Source: Nocardioides gilvus (lineage in GTDB: Bacteria > Actinomycetota > Actinomycetes > Propionibacteriales > Nocardioidaceae). Taken from it: a stretch of 64,000 nt of DNA. Numbering within the stretch: the stretch's first letter is position 1; the number at the start of each line of letters is the position of its first letter. The position numbers were made by a program, and so were the translations under genes. Of the stretch, positions 42,816 to 51,984 are shown piece after piece. The notes beneath the pieces are model-generated. The model had not been told where the DNA came from and did not search any database. It saw nothing but the letters and a program-made list of their open reading frames with translations. The DNA lies in NCBI RefSeq assembly GCF_003194605.1, contig NZ_QHKY01000003.1, forward strand, positions 1 to 64,000, read 5' to 3'.

Positions 42816-44107
42816 TCGTCCTCCTCGACCGGCATCGCCAGCCTCACCTCGGTGCCCTCGCCGGGAGCCGAGCGTACGTCCGCGGTCCCCCCGTGCCTGA
42901 CCATTCTGTCGATGATGCTGTGCCGCACGCCCATCCGGTCCTCAGCCACCGACTCCGGATCGAAGCCGGCCCCACGGTCGCGGACGAAGACTTCGACGAG
43001 GGTGGCCGAGCTCTCCGAGAAGACGTCCACCCGTCCGGTGCCGGCGTGCTTGGCAGCGTTGACCATCGCTTCGCGGGCGGCGTGCACCAGAGGGCGCAGG
43101 TGTTCCGACATCTCGATGTCACCGACACTCACCACATCGACGACGACGGCGTGCTCGTCCTCGACCCGGGCAGCCACCTCGCGCAGGGCCCCGGCCACGG
43201 TGGCCGCGTCGGGCTCCTGGCCGGTGTAGAGCCAGGAGCGCAGGTCTCGCTCCTGGCTCCGGGCCAACTTGGTGACCGTCGTCGGGTCGGAGGCATTGCG
43301 TTGGATCAGGGCGAGGGTCTGCAGCACCGAGTCGTGCAGGTGCGCAGCCATGTCGGCGCGTTCCTGCGTACGGATCCGCTCGGCGCGCTCTGCTCCGAGG
43401 TCGGAAGCCAGACGCACCACCCACGGTCCGACCACCACCGCCAGACCCGCGATCCCCAGCAGGCTCGCCAACCAGAGCTCGCGCGCGACCTCGAGCCGCC
43501 CCGAGGTCAGGCTGAAGAGGACGAGCGCCACGGCGACCAGGCCCACCCCGGCCGCGAGCCGGACGTACGACGCCGTGTTCCCGGCCCCGAAGACGGCCCG
43601 GAAGGGGTCCACCCGTCCGCTCGGGTCGAACCAGCGTTCCCGCTGCGCCTCGTCCGCCTGGCGCCACAGCAGCGCGATCCCGAGTCCGGCGATCAGCAGC
43701 GGGATCAGGATCGCCCCACGACCGAAGACGGCCTGGAACCCGAGGACCAGTCCGATGCCCAGGACACCCAGCGCCACGGCAGGTCCGACGTCACTCATCC
43801 GCCACGTACGACCGGGACGACGGCCGGTGCGCGACGCACTCTCCAGGCCGGGAGCGTCCTGCTCGAACCTGGCGTCGGTCGGCAGGAACATCCACCAGCC
43901 GGCATACAGCGCGATGCCCAGGCCACTCAGTGCGGTGCTCACCACGAACGCGGCCCGCAGCCACAGGACCGGCACGCCGAAGTGCTCGGCCAGGCCCGAC
44001 GCCACTCCACCGAGCAGCGGGTCAGTGGAGTTGCGAGTGGCCCGGCGCCACGCCAACGGGGCCGTCGGCTCGGGCGCCGGGGGACGCGGGGGCTCTGGCG
44101 GATTCAT
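42812..44107 (-). CDS. PspC-domain sensor histidine kinase (HisKA_3 family)
   Basis: 431 residues. A Pro-rich N-terminus precedes a PspC domain (about 18-77, DPLLGGVASGLAEHFGVPVLW). Several membrane helices follow (about 105-230). The dimerisation helix carries the phospho-His near residue 258 in HLHDSVLQTLA. The ATPase domain has NAAKHAG and DRGAGFDPESV. The layout matches the actinobacterial PspC-kinases paired with a NarL/LuxR regulator, which respond to cell-envelope stress. A second PspC protein is divergently encoded 143 bp away. Confidence 0.92.
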   Translation of the reverse strand: MNPPEPPRPPAPEPTAPLAWRRATRNSTDPLLGGVASGLAEHFGVPVLWLRAAFVVSTALSGLGIALYAGWWMFLPTDARFEQDAPGLESASRTGRRPGRTWRMSDVGPAVALGVLGIGLVLGFQAVFGRGAILIPLLIAGLGIALLWRQADEAQRERWFDPSGRVDPFRAVFGAGNTASYVRLAAGVGLVAVALVLFSLTSGRLEVARELWLASLLGIAGLAVVVGPWVVRLASDLGAERAERIRTQERADMAAHLHDSVLQTLALIQRNASDPTTVTKLARSQERDLRSWLYTGQEPDAATVAGALREVAARVEDEHAVVVDVVSVGDIEMSEHLRPLVHAAREAMVNAAKHAGTGRVDVFSESSATLVEVFVRDRGAGFDPESVAEDRMGVRHSIIDRMVRHGGTADVRSAPGEGTEVRLAMPVEEDE

Positions 44108-44250
44108 GGTGCCTCCATGGTGTCAGGCGAAGCGGTGCGCGACCATGAGGGCTGACCCCGAGAGGACCCTGAGCCCCGGGCTCCCACCCCGCCAGGAGAT
44201 CAGGGTTGTCACCGATGGTGGAACGGGCGCGACGAGGCGAGGCTGGAGAC

Positions 44251-45576
44251 ATGGACGAGACGACCCACTCCACCAGCGGCCCCGCGGGCGAACCCGGCGC
44301 CCCTTCACCCGGCCCCGGCCCGGATCCCCAGAGCGGTGCTCGCACCGACTGGGACCAGGTCAAGGACATCGGCGGACTCCAACGCCCCGCCGACCGAAAG
44401 GTCGCGGGTGTGGCCGCAGGGTTGGCCCGCCACCTCAACATCGACCCACTCGTGCTGCGCGTCGCCTTCGTGGTGCTCTCGTTCTTCGGCGGCGCCGGCA
44501 TCATCGTCTACGGCGCCCTGTGGCTGCTGCTGCCCGAGGACGGCCAGCCTCAGGCACCCGTCCCGCTGGACGTGCGCAGCCGCACCGTTGCGGTGGTGGG
44601 CGTGGTCGCCCTCGCGGCACTCGCGCTGGTCGGCGACACCTGGGGGTGGTACCGGTTCCCATGGGCACTGGTGGTGATCGGCTTGGTCCTATGGCTCCTC
44701 TGGTCCCGGCGCGACGCCTCCACCGCCAGCCCCGCCGCGGCTCCCACTGCGCCGTACGCACCGGCGTACGACCCCGCGGCGCCGACTGCCCCGTACGCCC
44801 CGTACGCCCCGGAGTACGCCCCGGCGTACGCCCCGGCGTACGACCCGGCTGGGCCCACTGCTCCGTACACCCAGCCCCACTGGACGCAGCAGGGCGCCGT
44901 CCAGGCTCCCCTGGCCCAGACGCCACTGGCCCAGACTCCACCGGTCCAGCCTCCACTGGCCCGACCCCGGGATCCGCGCCGGCGTGGACCTGTCCTCTTC
45001 TGGTTCACCCTGGCCCTCATCGCCCTCGCGCTGGGTGTGCTCGGCACGCTCGACCTGGCCGGCGTGGCCGTGGCCGACAGCGCCTATCCCGCGCTCGCCA
45101 TGACGATCGCGGCAGCTGTGCTGGTGCTGGGGGCCTTCTGGGGACGGGCCGGGGGTGTCATCCTCATCGCGCTCGTCGCGGCGGTCACCACCGTCGGCGC
45201 GATGGCTGCCGAGCACTCGAATGAGGTCGAACTGTTCTTCACGCCCGGGTCGGCGAGCGAGGTCCGCGACAGCTACGAGATCCACCGCGGCGAACTGGTC
45301 CTGGACCTCACCGAGGTCAGCGACCCAGCCGCCCTCGACGACCGCGAGATCCGGGTCGACGGTGGAGCCGGACGCGTCGAGATCCGCCTGCCCGAAGGAC
45401 TGGGATACGACATCGAGGCCGCGATCGGGGTCGGCTCGATCCGCTTGCCGGACCAGGACGAGAACGGTGGACTGGGCATCAGCGCCAGCGCCGGCTCCGA
45501 GCCTTCCGAGAGCGCCCCCCGCATCGACATCGTCACTGACATGGGCGTCGGCGAGATCGTGGTGACCCAGCCATGA
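44251..45576 (+). CDS. PspC domain protein with LiaF-like C-terminal domain
   Basis: 441 residues from ATG 44251 with GGAG just upstream; the start is somewhat uncertain. An acidic tail precedes the PspC domain (about 43-97, RKVAGVAAGLARHLNIDPLVLRVAF). Two helices follow (108-150). Residues about 156-243 are a Pro/Ala/Tyr-rich tract with imperfect PYAPAYD repeats. Three more helices (248-320) lead to a beta-rich exported domain (325-441), with ELVLDLTEV and IRVDGGAGRVEIRLP typical of the LiaF/cell-wall-stress family. It is divergent from the PspC kinase, so it is a likely partner or target. Confidence 0.85.
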   Translation: MDETTHSTSGPAGEPGAPSPGPGPDPQSGARTDWDQVKDIGGLQRPADRKVAGVAAGLARHLNIDPLVLRVAFVVLSFFGGAGIIVYGALWLLLPEDGQPQAPVPLDVRSRTVAVVGVVALAALALVGDTWGWYRFPWALVVIGLVLWLLWSRRDASTASPAAAPTAPYAPAYDPAAPTAPYAPYAPEYAPAYAPAYDPAGPTAPYTQPHWTQQGAVQAPLAQTPLAQTPPVQPPLARPRDPRRRGPVLFWFTLALIALALGVLGTLDLAGVAVADSAYPALAMTIAAAVLVLGAFWGRAGGVILIALVAAVTTVGAMAAEHSNEVELFFTPGSASEVRDSYEIHRGELVLDLTEVSDPAALDDREIRVDGGAGRVEIRLPEGLGYDIEAAIGVGSIRLPDQDENGGLGISASAGSEPSESAPRIDIVTDMGVGEIVVTQP

Positions 45577-45956
45577 GCAGCTACCACCAGCCCGCACCCG
45601 CCCAACCTGTCTGGAGCCACGACATGGACCCGCAGAACAGCAACCCCACCCACGTCCCGGGCCCCGAGTCCGGTCGCCACCCGGTCAACCTGACCCACCT
45701 GATCATGGGCATCGCCTTCCTCGGCTTCGCCGGGATCTGGACGGCGATCACCGGCGACCTGGTGCCCGACGACAACCTCGAGTGGCTCCTGCCGGTGCCG
45801 TGGCTCCTGGCTGGTTCAGCCGGCCTGCTGGCGCTCACCGTCAGCCACGTGCGCCGCACGGGCCGCCACGGCCAGGTCGGGATGGTCAGTGATGATCCCG
45901 TCGACACCGGCATCCAGGAAGGCCCTGACCTCTCCAGCCAGGTCTCCGATCGCTGA
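45573..45956 (+). CDS. small membrane protein of unknown function
   Basis: 127 residues with two hydrophobic segments (about 41-60 and 70-90) and a polar tail. It is translationally coupled to the PspC/LiaF-like gene (ATGA overlap). Its last 141 nt lie opposite the 3' end of the GDPD gene, including the GVDGIITDHPD motif of that gene, so part of its tail may be constrained by the other strand. No family recognised. Confidence 0.7.
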   Translation: MSSYHQPAPAQPVWSHDMDPQNSNPTHVPGPESGRHPVNLTHLIMGIAFLGFAGIWTAITGDLVPDDNLEWLLPVPWLLAGSAGLLALTVSHVRRTGRHGQVGMVSDDPVDTGIQEGPDLSSQVSDR

Positions 45957-46934
45957 GGGGTCGTCCCCGATCCGGTGAGGCGCGGGCAGGAAGAGGTTCT
46001 CCGCGCGCAGGGTCCACACGTGCACAGTGAGACCCAGGCGGTGGGCGTCGCGGACCACGTGGCTCGCGGCGCCCTCCTCGGATCCACTCGCGGGACATCC
46101 CCCGGGCGGCAGCACCAGGTCCTTGTGAGCGCCGATGCCGTCGGCGTACTGGTCGATCCACTCGAGCCCTGCAGGCGTGGCGAGATCGGCGTACGTGCGT
46201 GGGTCACCGACGCACGCGAGGTCCCAGGGGCGTTCGTGGGCCCGACCCAGCAGCTGGACCGTCGCCAGCCCGGACCTCGAGGCCAGCTCCTGGAGCACCG
46301 CGGTCTCGAAGGCCATTAGCGTGACCGGGGAGTGGGGCCCGTCAAGCCGGTGACGGCGCAACGTCGCCAACAACGGAGCGACCATGTCCAGCCCGCGAGC
46401 CGCGAAGTGACTGGGATGCTTGAGCTCCAGCATCACCCCGACCGGACGACCCCGCCGGATGGATTCGGCCGCGACCATGGCCAGCACCTCGTCAAGGGTC
46501 GGCACGCCCTCGAGGCCGTCGTACGCGGTGTTGCCCGGCCTCAGGCGCGGTCGTCGCTCGCAGGCCGTCAGTTGCTTGACCTCTGCCAGGGTGAAGTCCT
46601 CGGTGAACCAGCCCGCGGCGGGCACCCCGTCGACGGAGCGGGTGGCGCAGCGTCGCGCGAACCGGGGGTGGTGCGCGACGTCGGTGCTGCGGGACAACTC
46701 GTTCTCGTGGCGTACGAGCAGCACCCGGTCGCTGGTGATGACCAGGTCCAGCTCGATCTCGTCGGCGCCCATGCGGATCGCCGTACGGAACGCGTCGAGG
46801 GTGTGCTCGGGGCGGTGGCCGCTGGCGCCGCGGTGTGCCACCACGGTGGGAAGGGTGACGAGGCTGGTGGCGGCGGCCTGTGTCCTGCTCGCGATGGTCC
46901 TGACCGGTCGAACCGGGCTGAGGGTCTGTGCCAT
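45816..46934 (-). CDS. glycerophosphodiester phosphodiesterase family protein
   Basis: 372 residues from ATG 46934. GDPD enzymes hydrolyse glycerophosphodiesters to glycerol-3-phosphate and an alcohol. The TIM-barrel motif VVAHRGASGHRPEHT with catalytic Arg and His is near residue 34. EIELDLVIT with acidic metal ligands follows, and the C-terminal GVDGIITDHPDL. No secretory signal is clear. glpD, which uses glycerol-3-phosphate, is 13 kb away. An in-frame TTG further upstream is less likely as start. Confidence 0.92.
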   Translation of the reverse strand: MAQTLSPVRPVRTIASRTQAAATSLVTLPTVVAHRGASGHRPEHTLDAFRTAIRMGADEIELDLVITSDRVLLVRHENELSRSTDVAHHPRFARRCATRSVDGVPAAGWFTEDFTLAEVKQLTACERRPRLRPGNTAYDGLEGVPTLDEVLAMVAAESIRRGRPVGVMLELKHPSHFAARGLDMVAPLLATLRRHRLDGPHSPVTLMAFETAVLQELASRSGLATVQLLGRAHERPWDLACVGDPRTYADLATPAGLEWIDQYADGIGAHKDLVLPPGGCPASGSEEGAASHVVRDAHRLGLTVHVWTLRAENLFLPAPHRIGDDPSAIGDLAGEVRAFLDAGVDGIITDHPDLAVAARAAHVADGERQQAG

Positions 46935-47055
46935 GACCCCGACCCTGCTGGCCTTCACGGGCGTCCGGGCGGCTGCCAACCGTCCGACAGGTGTCGACGT
47001 GATGAACGCTCCACGCGCCAGTCATGAAACAAGTTGCATAGCGCGCCCGGAACCC

Positions 47056-47084
47056 TTGCGATCGTGACAGTACCTCTGTAAGAG
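47056..47084 (+). promoter_or_regulatory. promoter of the F420-dependent oxidoreductase gene
   Basis: TTGCGA (47056-47061), exactly 17 nt, then TAAGAG (47079-47084), with 7 nt to ATG 47092. The mRNA is probably leaderless. Confidence 0.5.
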
Positions 47085-47091
47085 TCACCCC

Positions 47092-48132
47092 ATGAAGCTC
47101 TCCACCATGCTGAGGTACGAAGGCAATCCCCGCGACGCCGCCGACACCGTTGCCAAGTTCGAGAAGGCCGGCCTCGATGCCGTCTGGGTCGCGGAGGCCT
47201 ACGGTTACGACTCCCCCACCCTGATGGGCTACCTGGCCGCGAAGACCGAGACGATCCAGATCGGTGCGGCGATCCTCAACATCTACTCGCGCACCCCCGG
47301 CGCCCTGCTCCAGACCGCCGCCGGCCTCGACAACGTCTCGGGCGGCCGCGCGATCATCGGGCTCGGCGCCAGCGGCCCCCAGGTCATCGAAGGCTTCCAC
47401 GGCGTCCCCTACCGCAAGCCGCTGGCTCGCACCGCCGAGATCATCGACCTGATCCGGCGCGGTCTCAAGCGTGAGCCGCTGACCAACGACGGCGAGTTCA
47501 AGTTGCCCCTGATGAAGGAGGACGGCGCGGTCACCGGGCTCGGCAAGCCGCTCAAGCTGCTGACCCACCCCGAGCGCGACACCATCCCGCTCTACATCGC
47601 TGCGCTGGGTGAGAAGAGCGTCGAGCAGACCGGTGAGATCGCGGACGGCTGGATCCCACACCTCTTCCACCCCGAGCGCGCCCATCTGGTCTGGGGCGAC
47701 GCCCTGGCCAAGGGCAAGGCCAAGCGCCAGGAGGGCCTGGCCCCCCTCGAGGTCCTCGCCGGCGGCATGGTCGCGATCGGGGAAGGCCCCGAGACCAAGG
47801 CGCTGCTCGACTTCGCCCGCCCCACCTTCGCCCTCTACGTCGGAGGCATGGGCGCGCGCGGCAAGAACTTCTACAACGACGTGGCCGTCGCGTACGGCTA
47901 CGAGGACGCCGCCAAGGAGATCCAGGACCTCTACCTCTCCGGCAAGAAGGAGGAGGCCGCTGCCGCCGTCCCGCTCGAGTGGCTGGAGGCAGCCAACTTC
48001 GTCGGCCCCGAGTCGTACGTGAAGGAGCGCATCGCAGCCTTCGCCGAGGCCGGCGTCACGAACCTCAACATCACCCCGGTGGGCGAGGACCCGGCCGCGA
48101 TCGTCGCGAAGATGAAGGAACTCACCGCCTGA
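47092..48132 (+). CDS. LLM-class F420-dependent oxidoreductase
   Basis: 346 residues. Luciferase-like (beta-alpha)8 flavin/F420 enzyme. The segments GLDAVWVAEAYGYDSPTLMGYLA and IQIGAAILNIYSRTPGALLQ are typical of the F420-dependent branch, and the C-terminal AGVTNLNITPVGEDP is a common end of that branch. Use of F420 rather than FMN is inferred from this similarity. It has its own promoter and a strong hairpin after it, so it is monocistronic. Its substrate is unknown. Confidence 0.88.
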   Translation: MKLSTMLRYEGNPRDAADTVAKFEKAGLDAVWVAEAYGYDSPTLMGYLAAKTETIQIGAAILNIYSRTPGALLQTAAGLDNVSGGRAIIGLGASGPQVIEGFHGVPYRKPLARTAEIIDLIRRGLKREPLTNDGEFKLPLMKEDGAVTGLGKPLKLLTHPERDTIPLYIAALGEKSVEQTGEIADGWIPHLFHPERAHLVWGDALAKGKAKRQEGLAPLEVLAGGMVAIGEGPETKALLDFARPTFALYVGGMGARGKNFYNDVAVAYGYEDAAKEIQDLYLSGKKEEAAAAVPLEWLEAANFVGPESYVKERIAAFAEAGVTNLNITPVGEDPAAIVAKMKELTA

Positions 48133-48150
48133 GGTAAATCCTGAGCCAGC

Positions 48151-48190
48151 ACGGGCGCGATCTGACCTTCCCCGGTCGGATCGCGCCCGT
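48151..48190 (+). terminator. terminator hairpin after the F420-type oxidoreductase gene
   Basis: A 17-bp stem (48151-48167 with 48174-48190, one T-G wobble) and a 6-nt loop. It lies 18 nt after the stop codon. Confidence 0.85.
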
Positions 48191-48351
48191 CGTGCGTCAT
48201 CCACCCTCCGGCCCCGTTCCCCCCCACCCCCTTCCCCAGACCGGGCGCCCCACGGACCGATCCGTGCAACGCGCCCAGTGCGCCCCCTCGTGCTTGATGG
48301 GAAAATCAGTGAGACTCAGGTCACACTCTCGTCAGCAGGAGGACTCAGCGC

Positions 48352-50208
48352 ATGACCGACGTACTCACCGAACGGGCCCGCATCCAGACACTGGTCGAGG
48401 GACACACCCTGCTCGACCGGCTCGACGCCACTGCGGCCGACTGGGCAGACGAGCCCGCCTACTCCGACCGTCACGACGTCGCCGAGGGATGGCGCACCCT
48501 GACCTGGGCACAGACCCACGATGCGGCGTGCGACGTCGCCGCCGGGCTGATCGCCCTCGGGGTGGAACCCGGCGACACCGTCGCGATCATGGCGACCAAC
48601 CGGATCGAGCACGTCCTGGCCGACATGGGAGTGGTGCGCGCCGCCGGGATCCCGATGTCGATCTACAACACATTGGCGCCTGATCAGGTGTCCTTCATCG
48701 CCGAACACTCCGGCACCCGCCACGTGATCCTCGAGAACTCCGACCATCTGGCCCGCTGGGAGTCCGCGCTGGCAGCCGCCCCGGAGACCGTCGTGGTGAT
48801 GATCGACGAGAGCGCCATGCCCGAAGGCCCTGAGGGCGAGAACTTCTTGACCTGGCGCCAGTTCGTCGCTGCCGGCGTCGCCCTGCGCCGCGACCGCCCG
48901 AGCGCCCTCGCCGAGCGCGCCGAGGCCGTCACCGGGCACACCCCGGCCACGATCCTCTACACGTCGGGCACCACCGGCAACCCGAAGGGCGTGGTCCTGA
49001 CCCACTTCAACGTGCTCTACGAGGCGCAGAGCACGTTGGAGGCGGCCGGCCTGACCGGTGAGCGCCAGATCCAGGTCAGTTACCTGCCGCTGGCCCACAT
49101 CGCCGAACGCATCCTGGGGATCTACGGCCCGACCATGCAGGGCAGTCACCAGTACTGCATCGGCGACCCGACCCAACTGCTCGCCACCCTCGGTGAGGTG
49201 CACCCGACCGCCTTCTTCGGCGTCCCGCGGGTCTGGGAGAAGATCCAGACGGGTCTCTCGGCCAAGCTGGCCGCTGATCCGAACCCGGACAACGTGGCGT
49301 TGGTGGAGCGGTCGATGGCTGCTGGTCTGGCCTGGGTCCAGGCCCAGGAGACCGGCGGGGAGATGACCCCTGAGATCGAGCAGGCGTACGCGGAGGCCGA
49401 CGCCGCGATCCTCGGTTTCCTCAAGCTGCTGCTCGGGCTCGACCGGGTGCGGTGGTGCGCCTCGGCGTCCGCGCCCATGCCGGTGGAGACGACCAGGTTC
49501 ATGGCCGGTCTGGGGCTCAAGGTCTACGACGTCTACGGGATGACCGAGACCTGTGGCGCGGTGACCGTCAACGGCCCCGGTCACTTCCGGATGGGCACCG
49601 TCGGTCGTCCCACACCCGGCATGGAGGTCAAGTTGGCCGACGACGGCGAGGTGCTCGTACGGGGGCCGGTCAACACGCCGGGCTACCACCGGCAGGACGA
49701 CGCCACCCGCGCCCTCATCGACCCCGACGGTTGGGTGCACACCGGCGACATCGGCACCCTGGACGAGGAGGGCTTCTTCTCGATCGTCGACCGCAAGAAG
49801 GAACTGATCATCACCTCGGCGGGCAAGAACATCGCTCCCTCCAACATCGAGAACCACCTCAAGGAGTCCCCCTTGATCGGCCACGCCATGGCGATCGGCG
49901 ACAACCGTCCCTACATCGTGGCCGTGCTCACCCTGGACGGCGAGGTGGCGCCTGTCGTGGCCCAACGCATGGGTGTGGAGTTCACCGACCTGGCCGACCT
50001 CACCACCAAGCCCGAGATCCGGGCACTGGTCCAGGAGGCGGTCGACAAGGCCAACGAACGCCTCTCCCGCCCCGAACAGGTGAAGGCCTTCGAGTTGCTC
50101 GGCCACGAGTGGACGGCTGAATCCGAGGAGCTCACGCCGTCACTCAAGTTGAAGCGCCGCGTCGTACGCCGCAAGTACGCCGACCAGGTGGACGCTCTCT
50201 ACGGGTGA
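48352..50208 (+). CDS. long-chain fatty acid-CoA ligase (AMP-forming, FadD15-like)
   Basis: 618 residues. It activates a fatty acid to the acyl-AMP and then acyl-CoA. The P-loop YTSGTTGNPKGVV is near residue 205. The VYGMTETCG motif and GWVHTGDIG plus the KELIITSAGKNIAP segment with the catalytic Lys near the C-terminus are intact. The family resemblance is to the FadD15 group of actinobacteria. AGGAGG-like sequence about 8 nt upstream supports ATG 48352. It lies alone between opposite-strand neighbours on the right. Confidence 0.93.
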   Translation: MTDVLTERARIQTLVEGHTLLDRLDATAADWADEPAYSDRHDVAEGWRTLTWAQTHDAACDVAAGLIALGVEPGDTVAIMATNRIEHVLADMGVVRAAGIPMSIYNTLAPDQVSFIAEHSGTRHVILENSDHLARWESALAAAPETVVVMIDESAMPEGPEGENFLTWRQFVAAGVALRRDRPSALAERAEAVTGHTPATILYTSGTTGNPKGVVLTHFNVLYEAQSTLEAAGLTGERQIQVSYLPLAHIAERILGIYGPTMQGSHQYCIGDPTQLLATLGEVHPTAFFGVPRVWEKIQTGLSAKLAADPNPDNVALVERSMAAGLAWVQAQETGGEMTPEIEQAYAEADAAILGFLKLLLGLDRVRWCASASAPMPVETTRFMAGLGLKVYDVYGMTETCGAVTVNGPGHFRMGTVGRPTPGMEVKLADDGEVLVRGPVNTPGYHRQDDATRALIDPDGWVHTGDIGTLDEEGFFSIVDRKKELIITSAGKNIAPSNIENHLKESPLIGHAMAIGDNRPYIVAVLTLDGEVAPVVAQRMGVEFTDLADLTTKPEIRALVQEAVDKANERLSRPEQVKAFELLGHEWTAESEELTPSLKLKRRVVRRKYADQVDALYG

Positions 50209-50253
50209 GGCGTCCGGAGCGCGCCTCCCGGTGAGGTCCGGAGGCAGGCCGGG

Positions 50254-51303
50254 TCAGCGCAGGGCGAGTGACTCGCAGGCCTGCTGCAGCGTGGGCGTGC
50301 AGATGTCGTTCAGCGAGTAGACCCGCTCGCGCACCACGATCTGGGCGATCGAACCACGGGTCACCGCGATCGGCTCCACCAGGATGGCCGGCACCTCCTG
50401 GTAGGTGGTCGCGTCGTCGGGAGCGGTGTCCAACATCAGGTCGATCGCCAGGTCGGCGGCCCGCTGGGCCATCGTCCGGATGTCCTTGTAGACCGTCATC
50501 CCCTGGTCGCCGGAGACCAGGCGGCGTACGGCGTCGAGTTCGGCGTCCTGGCCTGTCACGAAGGGCCGGGCTCCGCCTGAGCGTCCCAACTGCTCGTAGG
50601 CCTCTGCCACACCGGCAGCCTGGGTGTCGTTGCTCGCGAAGACTGCGTCGACCCGGTCCAGTTCGGCGCCGTGCTCGACGACGAAGTCGCGCGCCGCCGC
50701 CGTGCTCCACGACCTCGGGACGAGCTCGTGCAGCACCTTCACCTTGTGACGTGCGAAGACCCCGCGGGCCGCCTCGCGGATCGCGACCCCGTTGGGGTCG
50801 CGCGCGGCTCCGTTGATCATCAACACCTGCGCCCCCGCCCCGACCGCGTCCACCAGGCTCTGGGCCATCAGCCTGCCGATGACTGCCGGGTCGGCGGCGA
50901 CGTAGAAGTCTGCACCGGTCAGGAACCGGTCGTAGGCGATGACCGGGATCTCTCCGGCCTCGCGGACGAGGCTGGCGCCGCTCTCGCCGTCGACGGCATT
51001 GAGGACGATGACGTCCGCGCCCTCGTCGATCGCCTCCTCGAACTGCTCGGCCTGCCGATCAGCGTCCTGCTCGGCGATGAAGGTGAGGACGTCGCAGCCG
51101 CGGCACGACTCGTCGACATGGGCCTCGAAGGAGGGCCGGTCGAGCGTCTTCCACCGATCTGCCTCGGACGAGGCGAGCAGGAAGGCGATCACCGCCTTGT
51201 CCGGCTTCACACAGGCGGCGAGACCCAGCGATGCCACCACGACGACCAGGGCGAGCAGCACCCGGGGCGTACGCAACGTGCGTTGGGTGGAGAGGGGCGA
51301 CAT
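50254..51303 (-). CDS. sugar-type periplasmic-binding lipoprotein (orphan)
   Basis: 349 residues from ATG 51303. A lipoprotein signal (VLLALVVVVASLGLAAC, Cys near residue 31) is followed by a type 1 (ribose/xylose/galactose-type) binding fold: FLLASSEADRW, LTFIAEQDADRQAEQFEEAI and ADVIVLNAVDG. No permease or ATPase gene is adjacent, so it may work with a distant transporter or as a sensor. The start gives a standard lipoprotein leader, while the longer open frame upstream does not. Confidence 0.85.
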   Translation of the reverse strand: MSPLSTQRTLRTPRVLLALVVVVASLGLAACVKPDKAVIAFLLASSEADRWKTLDRPSFEAHVDESCRGCDVLTFIAEQDADRQAEQFEEAIDEGADVIVLNAVDGESGASLVREAGEIPVIAYDRFLTGADFYVAADPAVIGRLMAQSLVDAVGAGAQVLMINGAARDPNGVAIREAARGVFARHKVKVLHELVPRSWSTAAARDFVVEHGAELDRVDAVFASNDTQAAGVAEAYEQLGRSGGARPFVTGQDAELDAVRRLVSGDQGMTVYKDIRTMAQRAADLAIDLMLDTAPDDATTYQEVPAILVEPIAVTRGSIAQIVVRERVYSLNDICTPTLQQACESLALR

Positions 51304-51416
51304 GGTCGGCCATCTTGCCAGAGTCTTCGTCCGCACACTCGCAACCGCTCTCCTGCCCGGACCGAGCGAGGTCGGCGCTACGGTGATCAGGATGCTCGAC
51401 GCGGAGAGGAGAGGCG

Positions 51417-51926
51417 ATGTGGTTCGACACATGGGCTGACCTGGGCCGGATCCTGGCCGTGGGCAGCGCGGCCTACGTGACCCTGGTGGTGGTGTTGCGG
51501 TTCTCGGGCAAGCGCACGCTGGCCAAACTCAACGCCTTCGACCTGGTGGTGACCGTGGCCCTGGGATCGACGCTGGCCACGATTCTGCTCAACCGTCAGA
51601 TCGCCTGGGCCGACGGGGCGACTGCCCTGGCGCTGCTGGCGGCGCTCCAGCTCGTGGTGGCCTTCACAGGCTCTCGTGTCCCTCGACTGCGGACCGCCGT
51701 CACGGCCCAGCCCACGTGGCTCCTGCGCGACGGAGTCGTGGACCGGTCGGCGTTGCGGCAGCAGCGGCTCACCATGTCCGAACTGCGTCAGGCCGTGCGG
51801 TCGAGCGGGCGTGGCAGCCTGGAGGACGTGGCAGCGGTGGTGCTCGAATCCGATGGCACCCTCAGCGTCATCGGCGCGGACCAGTTCGGCAACGGGTCCG
51901 CCCTGGACGACTTGTCCGACTCCTGA
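51417..51926 (+). CDS. DUF421 (YetF-like) membrane protein
   Basis: 169 residues. Three N-terminal hydrophobic segments (about 10-90) are followed by the cytoplasmic alpha/beta domain of YetF-type proteins, with LRFSGKRTLAKLNAFDLVVTVALGS as the recognisable core. GGAGAGGAGAGG lies upstream of ATG 51417. The role of the family is largely unknown. It opens a + strand run DUF421-MscS-DUF2254 of membrane proteins. Confidence 0.88.
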   Translation: MWFDTWADLGRILAVGSAAYVTLVVVLRFSGKRTLAKLNAFDLVVTVALGSTLATILLNRQIAWADGATALALLAALQLVVAFTGSRVPRLRTAVTAQPTWLLRDGVVDRSALRQQRLTMSELRQAVRSSGRGSLEDVAAVVLESDGTLSVIGADQFGNGSALDDLSDS

Positions 51927-51984
51927 CCGGCGCGGGACGTCCAACCTGCGTGACCGCGGACCGATGAGGTGCCAACATCAGGGG

